Shown here: piece after piece, positions 18,101 through 26,757 of the stretch
How the letters are laid out: every line of letters starts with the position of its first letter
Position numbering within the stretch: the first letter of the stretch is position 1
IMG/VR virus record: IMGVR_UViG_3300021437_000027
Span: 1 to 50,422 of that record
Source: a virus
Reading direction: 5' to 3' (one strand)
DNA: 50,422 bases
Notes under the pieces: model-generated
Database searches by the model: none
What the model was told of the DNA's origin: nothing
What the model saw: only the letters and a program-made list of their open reading frames with translations
Position numbers and translations under genes: made by a program

Positions 18101-19724
18101 GGCCTCTGACCAGGCGCAACTTGATAGCCTGCGTGAAAAGCTAGACCTTGTAGGCCGCCTCGCCCCAGGGGAGCAAGCGCTGCTTAAGGTACTGGAGGAC
18201 AAGGAAGACCAGGCCAAAAAGTCCACTGTGGCAGACCTTGAGGCCCTGAAGGTCACCCGCGAGAAGCTGGCCGCCCAGCAAGCTGCATCCGAGCAGACTG
18301 CTGCGGCTACGGTCAAAGAGCGTGCCCTGGCGGAGGCCAGCAACTTTGCTGCTGAGGCGGCTCGGAACAACACCGCCCGCATCAAGGAACTGAAAGACGC
18401 CTGGACTGCCTCAGAGAAGGAACTGGCTCGTTTGACCCAAGGCCAGCGGGACGGTTGGGTCACCCAGGAGCAAGTCACCGTAGCGACCACGCGGGCAGCG
18501 CAGGCGCAAGGGCTCTACCGCGGAGCCCTTGAACAGTCCCTGAAGGTCGGTGTTGATTTACGCGAATTGCAGACTGGCATCAGCGACGACTACTTCAAGC
18601 AGGTGGGCGCCATCAATGGTGTCATCACCACGTTGAAGGCTCTCGGGGTTTCCGCTGAGAAAGCCAGTCCTCAGTTGAGCGCTGCCCTAGACAAGCAGAT
18701 CGAGGCCGCCAAGACCAAAGAGGAATTGGAGTTTCTGAAAGCGGAAGTGCTGCGCGCCCGAGACGCTTTCCTGCTGCTGGGCCCTGACGCAGAGCGAGAG
18801 CTTCTACGCATCAAAAGTCGGGTCATTGAACTGTCTCCCGCAATGTCGCAGGCCGCCAAAGACGCCAGGCTCCTGGGCGTTGAACTGAAAGACAAAATCG
18901 GCGGCGGCGCCGACGCGGGTGTGAAGGCATCGCTGGAGGCATACGAGCGCCTGAAGGTGGGCGGGCAGGCCACTGAGCGCGAAGTTGGCCAGGCGTTCGT
19001 CAATCTCGCTACCAAGGCAATCGATGCCAACCGCGGCATCGTGCCCGAGTGGGTCAAGGTCGAGGCTGCTATTCGCGGTGCCACCATCCAGATTGATGAG
19101 AATGGTAAGGCTACCGTGCAGGCGGCGGACCTGACACTGAAAAACACCAAGCAGATGGCTGCGGGCTTTGACCATGTGGCTGACTCGGCTCAGAAGGCAA
19201 CAGACGCTGCGCTCCGGTACGGAAGCGCCCTCAAGTCAACGCAGTACGACGCTGAAAAGTTTACCCTGGGCGCAGACGGTCAGCGGCTGACTGCCAGCAA
19301 TGGAACTGCTGACCCCCTTGCAGCGCGCCAGCAAGCGAACAGCGCGCAGGCCACTTTCGATGCCGCCCTGTCTGCGTATCTGCTCGCATCTGACAAGGTT
19401 CAGAACTACAGCAAGTATTTTTCTACGACCGGGGTTAGCGCAGCAACTACGGGTGCCCGTCAAAGCGCACTGCAGGAGGAACTGACCCGAGCGTTGGCTG
19501 CACTTCAAACAGCGCAGGCAAGCCTGACCCCCGTGCCGGGTGTCAAAAGCCCTGTGGCAACGGAGCCTAGCGCCGCCCCGGCGGCCAGCAGCACCCGTAC
19601 CGTCAACATCAACCTCACCGGTATGGGCAGCACCAGCATCAACGTGGCCAGTGACGCCGATGCTGCTCGGCTTGAGGCAATGCTTCAACAACTCGCCGCC
19701 GCGTCGGCCAGGAGCGGCGGATGA
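15138..19724 (+). CDS. Tail tape measure protein
   Basis: The 1528-aa protein sets tail length; at about 1.5 angstrom per residue it predicts a tail near 230 nm (general rule, not measured). Residues 1-400 are Ala/Glu/Gln-rich coiled coil with three copies of a 38-41-residue repeat near 266-385. A typical tape-measure domain follows at about 470-660 (NIALDSMRRVLTTVYGSA, EAFTKFAASAKSAGV, SMEELRGQLGESLPGAL). A hydrophobic segment lies near 820-850 (VMGGLPGLLLAAGLAMIQFG), then more coiled coil and a short C-terminal SINVASDADAARLEAML motif. It overlaps the next gene by ATGA. Confidence 0.93.
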   Translation: MATNARDVSLTIKANTSGEGEIKALATQVRALGKAGTDAAPEFERLATELDTLAGQARTVDNFKALTAEVDAAGAALRNSATIAEGAGAAYRQQAAATNELRDAQRKAADEVVRVKGAQDDARDALRRQRLEASAATKDTDEYAASVKRAKLNILDLGTELRAKRKDLSEATAATREAAKEESTLADAHQRAAKSLAENQAAESKRSSALREAAEAARLAGVNVADLTGEESRLASTLTTVVAAAEKNRVGMLEAADAAEKLAQATAQAERSEQALAEIRKVAYQQNNAAKIKAEAEAARDLAQAQAQAEKSEQALAEIRRLAYQQDAAAKIKAEAEAQALLNTEQAQAERIQTALANIRRIAYQQNTAAQIKAEADALQQLAAAAQQAADALPKAFGQAGVRSVALIQAEISQTGRALTYLEAQFKAGAISAYDLQRATGSAAARMQQLREEMQQLPAATGLLERMNASVLSLVNRFGALSAAVATVGFAVKPILDANIALDSMRRVLTTVYGSAAEAGKQIDFVRRVSEAAGLNVTTTGEAFTKFAASAKSAGVSTDLVQRVFESTANAAGNLGLSSDKVGNILNALSQMANKGTVSMEELRGQLGESLPGALSLLAKGLGITEPQLVKLVESGKLLTSEALGPLAKAMDTLAAPGGRVEGLRASMERLGNKFVEAYRQIGDSGAVKALGAVLDGLASNFGVVSKAAVVMFEALAISKLLALASNFLGLKAATDAAAAAALRSAEASTAEAAASTRASVAATEKAVATRAAAVASDIAAAAAVRNAAAQTAATAGMTTGVTAAAVAANTLTVAKGALATAGARVLAVMGGLPGLLLAAGLAMIQFGPAILKAAAGMLGFGDAAKQAAAYTKYQAEQTALAAKEHGAAEASLVQAKVRYGELAHSLNEATVNAEKHVKAVKDVGDASVAVADLTGRESDKLQATAKARADNVVALEAEAKARKAEAVATEGLVTRMEREIAVKGSLLASDQAQLDSLREKLDLVGRLAPGEQALLKVLEDKEDQAKKSTVADLEALKVTREKLAAQQAASEQTAAATVKERALAEASNFAAEAARNNTARIKELKDAWTASEKELARLTQGQRDGWVTQEQVTVATTRAAQAQGLYRGALEQSLKVGVDLRELQTGISDDYFKQVGAINGVITTLKALGVSAEKASPQLSAALDKQIEAAKTKEELEFLKAEVLRARDAFLLLGPDAERELLRIKSRVIELSPAMSQAAKDARLLGVELKDKIGGGADAGVKASLEAYERLKVGGQATEREVGQAFVNLATKAIDANRGIVPEWVKVEAAIRGATIQIDENGKATVQAADLTLKNTKQMAAGFDHVADSAQKATDAALRYGSALKSTQYDAEKFTLGADGQRLTASNGTADPLAARQQANSAQATFDAALSAYLLASDKVQNYSKYFSTTGVSAATTGARQSALQEELTRALAALQTAQASLTPVPGVKSPVATEPSAAPAASSTRTVNINLTGMGSTSINVASDADAARLEAMLQQLAAASARSGG
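15937..16290 (+). repeat. Three in-frame tandem repeats inside the tape measure gene
   Basis: Three copies of about 117-123 bases begin near 15937, 16054 and 16177. Each encodes AQAER/KSEQALAEIR-x-x-AYQQ-x-x-AAKIKAEAEA-like sequence, with the third most diverged. Unequal recombination between such repeats would change tail length in discrete steps. Confidence 0.8.
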
Positions 19725-20113
19725 CCACACTGAGCGACGGCACCACCACCGTCACCTTGAGCGCTGATCTTGCCTGGAGCGATGAGTTTGCTTGGGCCCC
19801 GGTCGAGCAGACCGTGCAGCGCACCATCACCGGCGCGGTCATCGTGCAGGCCGCCGCCCGGGTGGCCGGCAGGCCCATCACGCTCGCGGCCAGCGATGAG
19901 CAGGCCGGGTGGCTCACCCGCGCCGCCCTGGACCAATGCCGCGTGTGGGCACTCATCCCGGGCCAGCAGTTGACCCTCAACTACCGAGGCGTCAGCCACA
20001 CCGTCATTTGGCGACACCAAGACACCGCCATCGATGCGAGCCCGGTGGTGTTCTACGCGGACGTGCAGAGCGGCGACTTCTACCGCGCCACCTTGCGATT
20101 CATGGAGCTTTGA
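19721..20113 (+). CDS. Tail protein following the tape measure
   Basis: The 130-aa product overlaps the tape measure stop (ATGA). It starts with TTLSDGTTTVTLSADLAWSD and is beta-rich with several Trp residues, ending in FYADVQSGDFYRATLRFMEL. The position corresponds to the first distal tail genes of siphoviruses (gpM/Dit-like position). No diagnostic motif was found, so distal tail structural protein is the limit of what can be said. Confidence 0.65.
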   Translation: MTTLSDGTTTVTLSADLAWSDEFAWAPVEQTVQRTITGAVIVQAAARVAGRPITLAASDEQAGWLTRAALDQCRVWALIPGQQLTLNYRGVSHTVIWRHQDTAIDASPVVFYADVQSGDFYRATLRFMEL

Positions 20114-20116
20114 AGC

Positions 20117-22069
20117 ATGCCCACCATCACCATTTCTGACATCAAGTTGCTGGCCAGTGCCCGCATGAACGACGATGCCAACGGCGGCGGTCCGATGACC
20201 GGCACCGCAGTGCAGGACGGCGCCGAAAACAACGTCTTCCCCGACGTGTCCAGCACCGACAGGGCCTTTGGCCGCCTGGCGCTACGCAAGGTGTTCCCCG
20301 CCGTTCTCAACAGCGGCACGGACACGATGCTGGGCGCCCACGTCATCCTCGACGACATGCCCGACGACACCAATGTGGGTGCATGGGCGCTGCTGGGGTC
20401 GAGCGCCACCGAGAGCCGCGAGGAACTGCTGGCCCGTCTGCAGGTGTCGCATTGGGAGCCCGCAGCAGCCGGCGGCTGGGTATGGGCTTCCTCACCCTAC
20501 CTCTATTCGCGCATCAAATGCCCGGCGGGGGTGGCACCGCCGTCCGAGGGTACGGTGGTCTATATGACCCAGGGGGACGGGCGCGTCTCCACCCCTGTGC
20601 TGCTCACTTCGGCCACACTGGTGACCGGTGACACGGGTGGCTTCTCCAGCACGGTGGCAGGTGACACGATCTACGCGGTGAGCTATGACGGCACCCTGGC
20701 GCTGACCTCGGGCACAACCTACACACTCGGGGCGCAGTGGGGTGTGCCCAGCCTCTCGTCGCCACGTCTGTCCACCACGCGGCCCGTGACGGGCGCGCTG
20801 TCCATCGGGGCAACCTACTGCGATGTTGATTCGTTGCTGGTGCCGGTGGTGCCCAAGCAACTCGGGGCGGCGGCCGGTTCTGCCGCGCAGATCGGCATTG
20901 ACGCATCGGCGATGCTGCCTGCTGGACGCGCCATCGGGTTTCGCTCAGGGGACGGTCTGGTGCTGCGACACAGCGCCGATGTGGCCGCCGCTACCTATAC
21001 CAATGGCAACACGATCAACGTGGGGCGCACGGGCCTGTCTGACGTGCGCCTGATCGACACCAATGGCGCAAGCATCCTCTCGGGCTGGACGGTCAACCTG
21101 TCAACAGGCATCGTCACCGTGACCAGCATCACTGGCTGGGCTCAACCGGTCAAGGTGCGCCACAGCATTGAGGAAGTGGTGGCCTGCTCGCGTACCGGCT
21201 ACGGTGAGAAAAGCGGTGGCTCGACGGGCTCGGGGTCGTCGCAGGCCACGGCGCCGTTCACGTTGAGCACCGGGCTGACGATGTACTGCGGTCGGACTAA
21301 TGTGGGCAGCATTCGGGTCATCAGTCGGACGGGCCAGGACATTACCGATTTGACCTACTACATCGATACTGCTGGGGCTTCTTTCCGGCTGTTCAACGTC
21401 AACCTGGCTGCAGGCTCTGCAACTTTTTCGTTATCCGGGGACAGCAGCATTGCTGCGGCAATCACCAGCCACTCCCCTGTCACCCTGGTATCCAGCGGCT
21501 CCTATGCCACCCCAGGCACCGCCAGCGCCCCGCAGTCCACGCCTACTCGACTGACCTTCAACCGCGCACTGACCAAAGCGTTCCCCTCGGGCACGCTGGT
21601 GTCGAGCATGCTGCTGCTGGGCGATCTGCAAGCCAGCACGGGCGCGGCCTTCAGCCAAGAATCGTGGACGGCGGCCTGGGCGGATGCGCGAATCGGCAGC
21701 GTGATCGCACCGCAGTACCAGCAACTGGCCAACCCCATCGTGGTCAACAACGCAGGGGCTATCAGCGAGCGATGGGCCCTCATTTTCCTCACCAGTACCA
21801 CCTACCGTGTGGTGGGTGAGAGCGTGGGCCAGATCGCCACGGGGTCGGTAAACAGCGCGCTGGCACCCACGAACCCTGCCACGGGTCAGCCCTACTTCAC
21901 CCTGTCTGAGATGGGCTGGGGGTCGGGCTGGGCAGCAGGCAACGTGCTGCGCTTCAACACGACTGGCGCCAACGCCCCCGTGTGGGTGGCCCGTGCGGTG
22001 CTGCCTAGCGCGCCCAGCAGCACACCCGATTCCCTCACCCTCGCCGTGCGCGGCGACCTCAACGCATAA
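20117..22069 (+). CDS. Large tail structural protein
   Basis: The 650-aa protein begins PTITISDIKLLASARMNDD and has a conserved-looking N-terminal part (DRAFGRLALRKVFPAVLNSGTDTMLGAHVILDDMP) followed by long beta-rich, Ser/Thr/Gly-rich domains. The start resembles distal tail or baseplate-like proteins of other GC-rich siphoviruses. There is no signal peptide or enzyme motif. Location between the tape measure and the F5/8-like gene supports a tail-tip or side-fibre role. Confidence 0.65.
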   Translation: MPTITISDIKLLASARMNDDANGGGPMTGTAVQDGAENNVFPDVSSTDRAFGRLALRKVFPAVLNSGTDTMLGAHVILDDMPDDTNVGAWALLGSSATESREELLARLQVSHWEPAAAGGWVWASSPYLYSRIKCPAGVAPPSEGTVVYMTQGDGRVSTPVLLTSATLVTGDTGGFSSTVAGDTIYAVSYDGTLALTSGTTYTLGAQWGVPSLSSPRLSTTRPVTGALSIGATYCDVDSLLVPVVPKQLGAAAGSAAQIGIDASAMLPAGRAIGFRSGDGLVLRHSADVAAATYTNGNTINVGRTGLSDVRLIDTNGASILSGWTVNLSTGIVTVTSITGWAQPVKVRHSIEEVVACSRTGYGEKSGGSTGSGSSQATAPFTLSTGLTMYCGRTNVGSIRVISRTGQDITDLTYYIDTAGASFRLFNVNLAAGSATFSLSGDSSIAAAITSHSPVTLVSSGSYATPGTASAPQSTPTRLTFNRALTKAFPSGTLVSSMLLLGDLQASTGAAFSQESWTAAWADARIGSVIAPQYQQLANPIVVNNAGAISERWALIFLTSTTYRVVGESVGQIATGSVNSALAPTNPATGQPYFTLSEMGWGSGWAAGNVLRFNTTGANAPVWVARAVLPSAPSSTPDSLTLAVRGDLNA

Positions 22070-22081
22070 CGCGAGGCATAC

Positions 22082-23269
22082 ATGGCCAACGAAATTGTCT
22101 GGTTTGACGACACCGAGACGGGTGCCCCCACTCTCAACAACGCTGCAGGCTCGCTCGATGCGGTCCTTTACGCTTGCCTGGTGACCGGGTTCAATCCCAA
22201 GTCGGGACTGGCCATCAGTGTGGCTGGCGGAGTGGCCACGGTCACACTGGCCAGCCACGGCTACACCACGCAGAAGATGGTCGATATTGCCGGTGCAGGA
22301 ACCTCGGCCATCAACGGGCGCAAGCTCATCACAGTCACCGGTTCCGGATCGTTCACCTTCCCCGCGCCTGGCGTGGCCGATGGCACCATCTCGGGGTCGA
22401 TCACCGCCAAACGCTCGCCATTGGGTTGGCTGCGTGACCTCAATTCGGCCAACGTGTCGATCTACAAGCGCAGCGACTCGGCCGCAACGGCAATGGGCCT
22501 GCGCATTGACGACACGGGTGCGGGCATCGCCACGGTCGATGCGGCGCGTGTCCGAATGGTCGAGGCGTGGTCGGACCTCAACACGTTTACCGGGCCGGCG
22601 CCAACCGACACCCAATTGAGTGGCGGGTTCTACTGGACCAAAGGGGCCAACAGCACCACCGCCAAAAAATGGGTGATCGTCGGGGACTCGCGGACGTTCT
22701 ACCTGTTCAGCGACTGCTCTACCTACCCGGCGTCCAGTTTCAACCAGTTGCCCACCGGCATCTATGGTTTCGGAGACCTCGCATCCTTCCGGTCTCCCGA
22801 TGCCTATGGCGCGTTCTTGTCGGGCAGCACCTCGGCTGGGGGGACGAGTTCGTTTTCTCCAGGGTCCGGGCAGTCGCTGGGGGTGTTTTCCAGTAGCAAT
22901 GCGTGCGTCTTGTCACGTCCGTACTCCGGGGTCGGGACTGCGATCTACGCGGTGTCAGTAACTCCTGGCGCGGGGATGCTGGGAGCACACGGAGCCCCAT
23001 ACCCGAGCCCTGTGGACAGCGGGTTGCCGCTGTCGCTGCAGGTGCTCGCGGCAGAAAACAATTCGGTCATGGTGTACCCCCTGCGCGGTGCGTTCCGGGG
23101 CCTGGCCGAGCCGCTGGTGAACTTTTCGGTGGGGGCGCTTGCAGCGAACATGAACCGGCAAGTCTTGAGCGGCTTCACGGGGAGCACCAAGAGCTATCTG
23201 ATGACGGGGTTTCAGCAGGCCGGCTCCTACGGCATGGCCGCCTTCGACCTGACCGGCCCCTGGGCGTAA
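22082..23269 (+). CDS. Tail structural protein
   Basis: The 395-aa protein opens with NEIVWFDDTETGAPTLNNAAG and a region typical of phage tail surface proteins (VVLASHG/ITVTGSGSFTF-like strands). A central domain follows with WVIVGDSRTFYLFSD and a C-terminal beta-rich segment. The pattern suggests an exposed, possibly receptor-facing tail component. It sits in the same tightly packed tail operon as its neighbours, 12 bases after the previous stop. Confidence 0.6.
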   Translation: MANEIVWFDDTETGAPTLNNAAGSLDAVLYACLVTGFNPKSGLAISVAGGVATVTLASHGYTTQKMVDIAGAGTSAINGRKLITVTGSGSFTFPAPGVADGTISGSITAKRSPLGWLRDLNSANVSIYKRSDSAATAMGLRIDDTGAGIATVDAARVRMVEAWSDLNTFTGPAPTDTQLSGGFYWTKGANSTTAKKWVIVGDSRTFYLFSDCSTYPASSFNQLPTGIYGFGDLASFRSPDAYGAFLSGSTSAGGTSSFSPGSGQSLGVFSSSNACVLSRPYSGVGTAIYAVSVTPGAGMLGAHGAPYPSPVDSGLPLSLQVLAAENNSVMVYPLRGAFRGLAEPLVNFSVGALAANMNRQVLSGFTGSTKSYLMTGFQQAGSYGMAAFDLTGPWA

Positions 23270-23272
23270 ATC

Positions 23273-24037
23273 ATGGGCGCGCATCGCTACTGGCGGTTGC
23301 TGCTGGACACCGCCAACTCAAACGCTCGGGCAGGTATTGCCGAGTTGGAAATGCGTGGCTCTGTGGGTGGTGCCGATATGTGCGTGGGGGGTACACCGGT
23401 TGTTTCCGGGACCACCACGGGGGCCGCCGCCAACGTCTTTGACAACAGCACCGCGACAGAGTGGTCAAGCGCAGCAGGGGTCGGCGGGCATTGGGCGGGG
23501 TACGACTTCGGCACCCCGGTGACGGTGGTAGAGGTCGCCCACACGCAGCCGGCCGCCATTGCCTCATGCTCAGCGTGGGCACTCCTGCAATATTCGGACG
23601 ATGGCGTGACGTGGGTGTCGCTCGCGCCCTATGCCACGCTGACACTCACTGCCTCGGCCACCACGGTGTTCAGCGGGTTTACTGCGCCGGTCGTCACAAG
23701 GGCAGGGGAGGTGTCCCGCCTCAATACCAACTGGCCCGCCGGCATGTCCTCGACGATGGGTGTCGTTGGCCAGGTCATTCGGCACGATGCTGCGGACGGG
23801 GGCCAGTACCGGGTGGCTGGCACTGTTGCCATTGACGGCACCCCCGCTACGCCCGTGCGCCGCCGGGTGCGGCTGTTCAACACCACCACGGCGCGGGTCG
23901 TGCGTGAAGTTTGGAGCAACGATGACGGCACGTTTGAGTTTGCCAACTTGGCTTTGGCCGAGTACATCATTCTGAGCGATGACCACACGCGCCTCTACAA
24001 CGCAGTAGTGGCAGACAAAGTAATGGCGGTGGTGTGA
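23273..24037 (+). CDS. Tail protein with F5/8-type carbohydrate-binding-like domain
   Basis: Residues about 1-135 have the jelly-roll signature of F5/8 type C or CBM32-like domains: HRYWRLLLDTANSNARAGIAELEM, NVFDNSTATEWSS, WAGYDFGTPVTVVEV and LLQYSDDGVTWVSL. Residues about 165-254 form a second, carboxypeptidase-regulatory-like beta domain (VRRRVRLFNTTTARVVREVWSNDDGTF). These domains usually bind sugars, so the protein is a good candidate for host surface recognition. It is coupled to the next gene by a GTGA overlap. Confidence 0.75.
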   Translation: MGAHRYWRLLLDTANSNARAGIAELEMRGSVGGADMCVGGTPVVSGTTTGAAANVFDNSTATEWSSAAGVGGHWAGYDFGTPVTVVEVAHTQPAAIASCSAWALLQYSDDGVTWVSLAPYATLTLTASATTVFSGFTAPVVTRAGEVSRLNTNWPAGMSSTMGVVGQVIRHDAADGGQYRVAGTVAIDGTPATPVRRRVRLFNTTTARVVREVWSNDDGTFEFANLALAEYIILSDDHTRLYNAVVADKVMAVV

Positions 24038-25776
24038 CCGACCTGCGCTTCTCGCAATCGCTGGGCCCGCAGCCGGGCGGCGCGGTCGCGCTGTTGTTCG
24101 GCTACACCGGTGCACCGCCGCCTACCCCCGACCCACCCAGCGGGGCGCTGCGGCTCGCTATTGGTGCACCCTGGGCGCGGGCGGCGGGTACTGCGCCGGC
24201 CCCCGTGGCAGCCCCGTGGCAGCCAGCGCAGGGGAAAGGTAAGGCGTGGGGTGCTTCGTGGGCTGCTGGCGCCCTTGCGGCCCCTGCAATCGGCCTGCCG
24301 TGGGCACGCACAGGGGCAGTCGCCTGCCGTACCGCTACCGCTTGGCGGTGGACCACGCCCGCAAGAGAGGCCACCGGTTCCTCGTGGCAGCAAACGCTCA
24401 CGCTGAGGGCGGAGTGGGTCGTTCCGTCGCGCCAGGCTGCCGCCACTCAGCGTTCAATTGTCGCCGGCTGGCGCACGGGGATCGCTGCCTACCCTGTGAC
24501 CACCGCACGTTGGGCGGGCGGGCGGCCCATCAACACGCTCACCGTCACCTCAGCCTCGGCGGGCCAGCGGTCAGGCCGGGCGGCTCGTGCCTCGTGGCGG
24601 GCCGGCACGCTGGTCGTCAGCCACGGAGGGCCCTGGGTTCCCCCCACGGTCGGCCCGGCGCCCGCCACACCGTGCTACCTGCCCGACCCGGGCGGTGCAG
24701 TCGGGCTGATCTTCCGCGAGACACACACCGGTCTTGCGGCTCTGGTTTTTGCATGCCGGCGCACGGCAATCAAGTTCGTGCCGGTCAGGAGGGTCTACAT
24801 GGTTACCAACACCACCACGCTGCGGCGAGTTGTGGGCGATGTGAGCATCCCGTGCTTTGGCCTGAGCCTGAGCCTGGATGTGGATAGCTGGGCCTGGGGC
24901 TTTTCGGCCAGCTTGCCGGCGGATGCTCTCTCGCTCATTGAGCCCAGCACTGAGGGCGAGCCGGTGGAGCTTGAGGCGGTGGTGAATGGCACGGCGTTCC
25001 GCCTGATCGCTGAGAGCTTGGGCCGGGATCGCACGTTTGGGCAGGCCAGCGTGCGCGTGCAGGGCCGTGGCAAGACCGCAGTGCTTGATGCTCCCTACTC
25101 GGCCCTGCAGGTCTTCAGCGCCGGCAGCACGCTCACCTCGCAGCAACTGCTCAACCAGGCGCTGCCTACCGGTTGGACGGCTGACTGGCACCTCACTGCC
25201 TGGAGCGTACCGGGCGGTGTATGGTCACACCAGGGCACACCCATCTCGGCGGCCCTGGCCATTGCGGCGGCCGGCGGCGGCTACGTGCAGCCGCACGCCA
25301 GCGCCAGCAGCATCACGGTGCTGCCACGCTACCCGGTCGCTCCGTGGGATTGGGGTAGCGTCTCGCCCGACATTGAAGTGCCTGCCGCGGTGATGACACG
25401 CGAGGGCATTGAGTGGGTGGAAAAAGCCCGCTACAACCGGGTCTATGTGTCGGGCACCAATACGGGCGTGCTGGGCCGCGTGACCCGCACGGGCACCGCC
25501 GGTGATGTGGTCGCGCAGATGGTCACCGATCCGCTCATCACGCATGTTAACGCTGCGCGCCAGCGGGGCCTGCCGGTGCTGGCCGACACGGGGCGCATCG
25601 CCTACGTGACCCTACGCATGCCGGTGCTGGCCGAGTCGGGTGTCATCCGCCCCGGCCAGTTCGTGCGCTACACGGACGGGTCAACGGTGCGCCTGGGGCT
25701 GGCACGTTCGGTGAGCGTGGATGTGGCCTTGTCCGAGGTATGGCAAACGATCAAGGTAGAAACCCATGTCAACTAA
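24034..25776 (+). CDS. Tail-tip hub-like protein
   Basis: The 580-aa protein starts at GTG 24034. Its first about 245 residues are rich in Ala, Trp and Arg with repeated W-A-R patterns. The C-terminal about 330 residues (from MVTNTTTLRRVVGD) resemble tail hub or baseplate hub proteins: SLDVDSWAWGFSASLP, ELEAVVNGTAFRLIAE, YNRVYVSGTNTGVLGRVTRTG. The last 10 bases overlap the next gene. A role at the centre of the tail tip is inferred from domain layout and position. Confidence 0.65.
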   Translation: MTDLRFSQSLGPQPGGAVALLFGYTGAPPPTPDPPSGALRLAIGAPWARAAGTAPAPVAAPWQPAQGKGKAWGASWAAGALAAPAIGLPWARTGAVACRTATAWRWTTPAREATGSSWQQTLTLRAEWVVPSRQAAATQRSIVAGWRTGIAAYPVTTARWAGGRPINTLTVTSASAGQRSGRAARASWRAGTLVVSHGGPWVPPTVGPAPATPCYLPDPGGAVGLIFRETHTGLAALVFACRRTAIKFVPVRRVYMVTNTTTLRRVVGDVSIPCFGLSLSLDVDSWAWGFSASLPADALSLIEPSTEGEPVELEAVVNGTAFRLIAESLGRDRTFGQASVRVQGRGKTAVLDAPYSALQVFSAGSTLTSQQLLNQALPTGWTADWHLTAWSVPGGVWSHQGTPISAALAIAAAGGGYVQPHASASSITVLPRYPVAPWDWGSVSPDIEVPAAVMTREGIEWVEKARYNRVYVSGTNTGVLGRVTRTGTAGDVVAQMVTDPLITHVNAARQRGLPVLADTGRIAYVTLRMPVLAESGVIRPGQFVRYTDGSTVRLGLARSVSVDVALSEVWQTIKVETHVN

Positions 25777-25990
25777 CCTTTTCGCCCAATTTCGCCGCCT
25801 CACTCCCGCACCGCCGCTGCTCGTCGGCCGCGTTATTTCCTCGGGTGGTGGGGCGTCTACAGTTGAGTTTCCAGGCGGCGCTCAAGTAATCGTTCGCGGT
25901 GAGGCCACGGTTGCGACCAACGTGTTCATCCGGGCCGGCGCGATCGAGGGGAGCGCCCCCAGCTTGACCCTCGTGACCGTGGAGGTTTGA
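25766..25990 (+). CDS. Small tail-associated protein
   Basis: The 74-aa protein overlaps the hub-like gene by 11 bases and ends one base before the holin start. It is a single small beta domain (PLLVGRVISSGGGASTVEFPGGAQVIVRGEATVATNVFI), like an OB-fold or short baseplate tip protein. It is probably the last virion gene of the late operon. No motif allows a firmer call. Confidence 0.6.
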   Translation: MSTNLFAQFRRLTPAPPLLVGRVISSGGGASTVEFPGGAQVIVRGEATVATNVFIRAGAIEGSAPSLTLVTVEV

Positions 25991-25991
25991 C

Positions 25992-26399
25992 GTGAAACGC
26001 ATCACCCTGTGGCTTGCTGCCCTCACCCTGGCCATGCAAGCCCACGCGGCCGAACCCATCAAAGACCCGTTGAGCTACCCGCTGCGGCAGTACGGGCTGG
26101 TGCTCGCCGTGGCTCTGCTTGGCGGTTTGGTCTCCTGGGGTGCAAAGGTACGCGCCGGCACAGTGCAGGCGTGGCATTTGATGAGCTTGGTGGGCGAACT
26201 GTCCACCAGCGCCCTGGCGGGCTTGCTGTGCTTCTGGCTCTGCGAGTGGCAAGGGTTCAACCCGCTGCTCACTGCCAGCCTGGTTGGCATTGCCGGCCAC
26301 ATGGGCACGCGCGCTCTCGCTATGGCAGAGCAGGTGGCAGAGAAGCGGTGGGGCGTGACCGCACCCGGGCCGTTAGCCGACGATCATCCAAAGGAATAG
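25992..26399 (+). CDS. Holin (LydA / holin superfamily III-like)
   Basis: The 135-aa membrane protein starts at GTG 25992. It has a signal-like N-terminus (residues 1-19, ending QAHA) and three hydrophobic segments near 33-50, 72-88 and 93-110, followed by a charged cytoplasmic tail. The core pattern (YGLVLAVALLGGLVSWGAKVRAG, LVGELSTSALAGLLCFWLCEW, ASLVGIAGHMGTRA) matches LydA-type holins. It would make holes in the inner membrane at lysis. No endolysin or spanin gene adjoins it. Its last 80 bases overlap, convergently, a gene on the other strand. Confidence 0.82.
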   Translation: MKRITLWLAALTLAMQAHAAEPIKDPLSYPLRQYGLVLAVALLGGLVSWGAKVRAGTVQAWHLMSLVGELSTSALAGLLCFWLCEWQGFNPLLTASLVGIAGHMGTRALAMAEQVAEKRWGVTAPGPLADDHPKE

Positions 26400-26757
26400 C
26401 CAGCGCCCACACAGTGGATACCGCACGGCGCTTTTTCTCGCGGTGGCGGGTGTTGTGCTCAGTGCGGGTCAGCTTGGGTGGTTTGATCGCGTCCTTATGC
26501 GACCCGACAGCGTAGACCGCCCGCGTGTGGATGCCGGTGGTGTCGTCATCGCGCCGCCACGACTGGATATAAATTTGCTTGAGCTTGCGAGTGCGCGTAC
26601 CTTTGACACCACGGCACCTCGGGGTAAACCACTGAGCGTGCAGGTAAGACGCCAGCGTGCGGACATACCCCGCTGAGAAGTCCACCGCCTCGGCCATCTC
26701 CTGCGTGGTCATCGGCTGGTCGGCCAGCAGTGCCAGCAGTTGCTCTACTTGGGTCAT
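26320..26757 (-). CDS. Winged-helix/HTH DNA-binding protein downstream of DNA polymerase
   Basis: The 145-aa product has an N-terminal HTH of MarR/winged-helix style (VEQLLALLADQPMTTQEMAEAV, then YVRTLASYLHAQ recognition-like helix) followed by a basic region (GVKGTRTRKLKQIYIQSW) and a basic C-terminus. It overlaps the polymerase stop by ATGA, so it is the last gene of the leftward replication operon. Its 3' end overlaps the holin gene on the other strand, which could produce antisense interference between early and late transcripts. Confidence 0.65.
   Translation of the reverse strand: MTQVEQLLALLADQPMTTQEMAEAVDFSAGYVRTLASYLHAQWFTPRCRGVKGTRTRKLKQIYIQSWRRDDDTTGIHTRAVYAVGSHKDAIKPPKLTRTEHNTRHREKKRRAVSTVWALAIPLDDRRLTARVRSRPTASLPPALP

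Noticed and set aside
16461-18119. Long open frame on the minus strand (552 aa) inside the tape measure region
   Set aside because: It is antisense to a clearly coding gene, has Gly/His/Gln-rich composition typical of high-GC shadow frames, and no ribosome site or family motif.
21431-22615. Minus-strand open frame of 394 aa in the tail genes
   Set aside because: Arg/Gly/His-rich shadow that crosses two well-supported tail genes; no motif.
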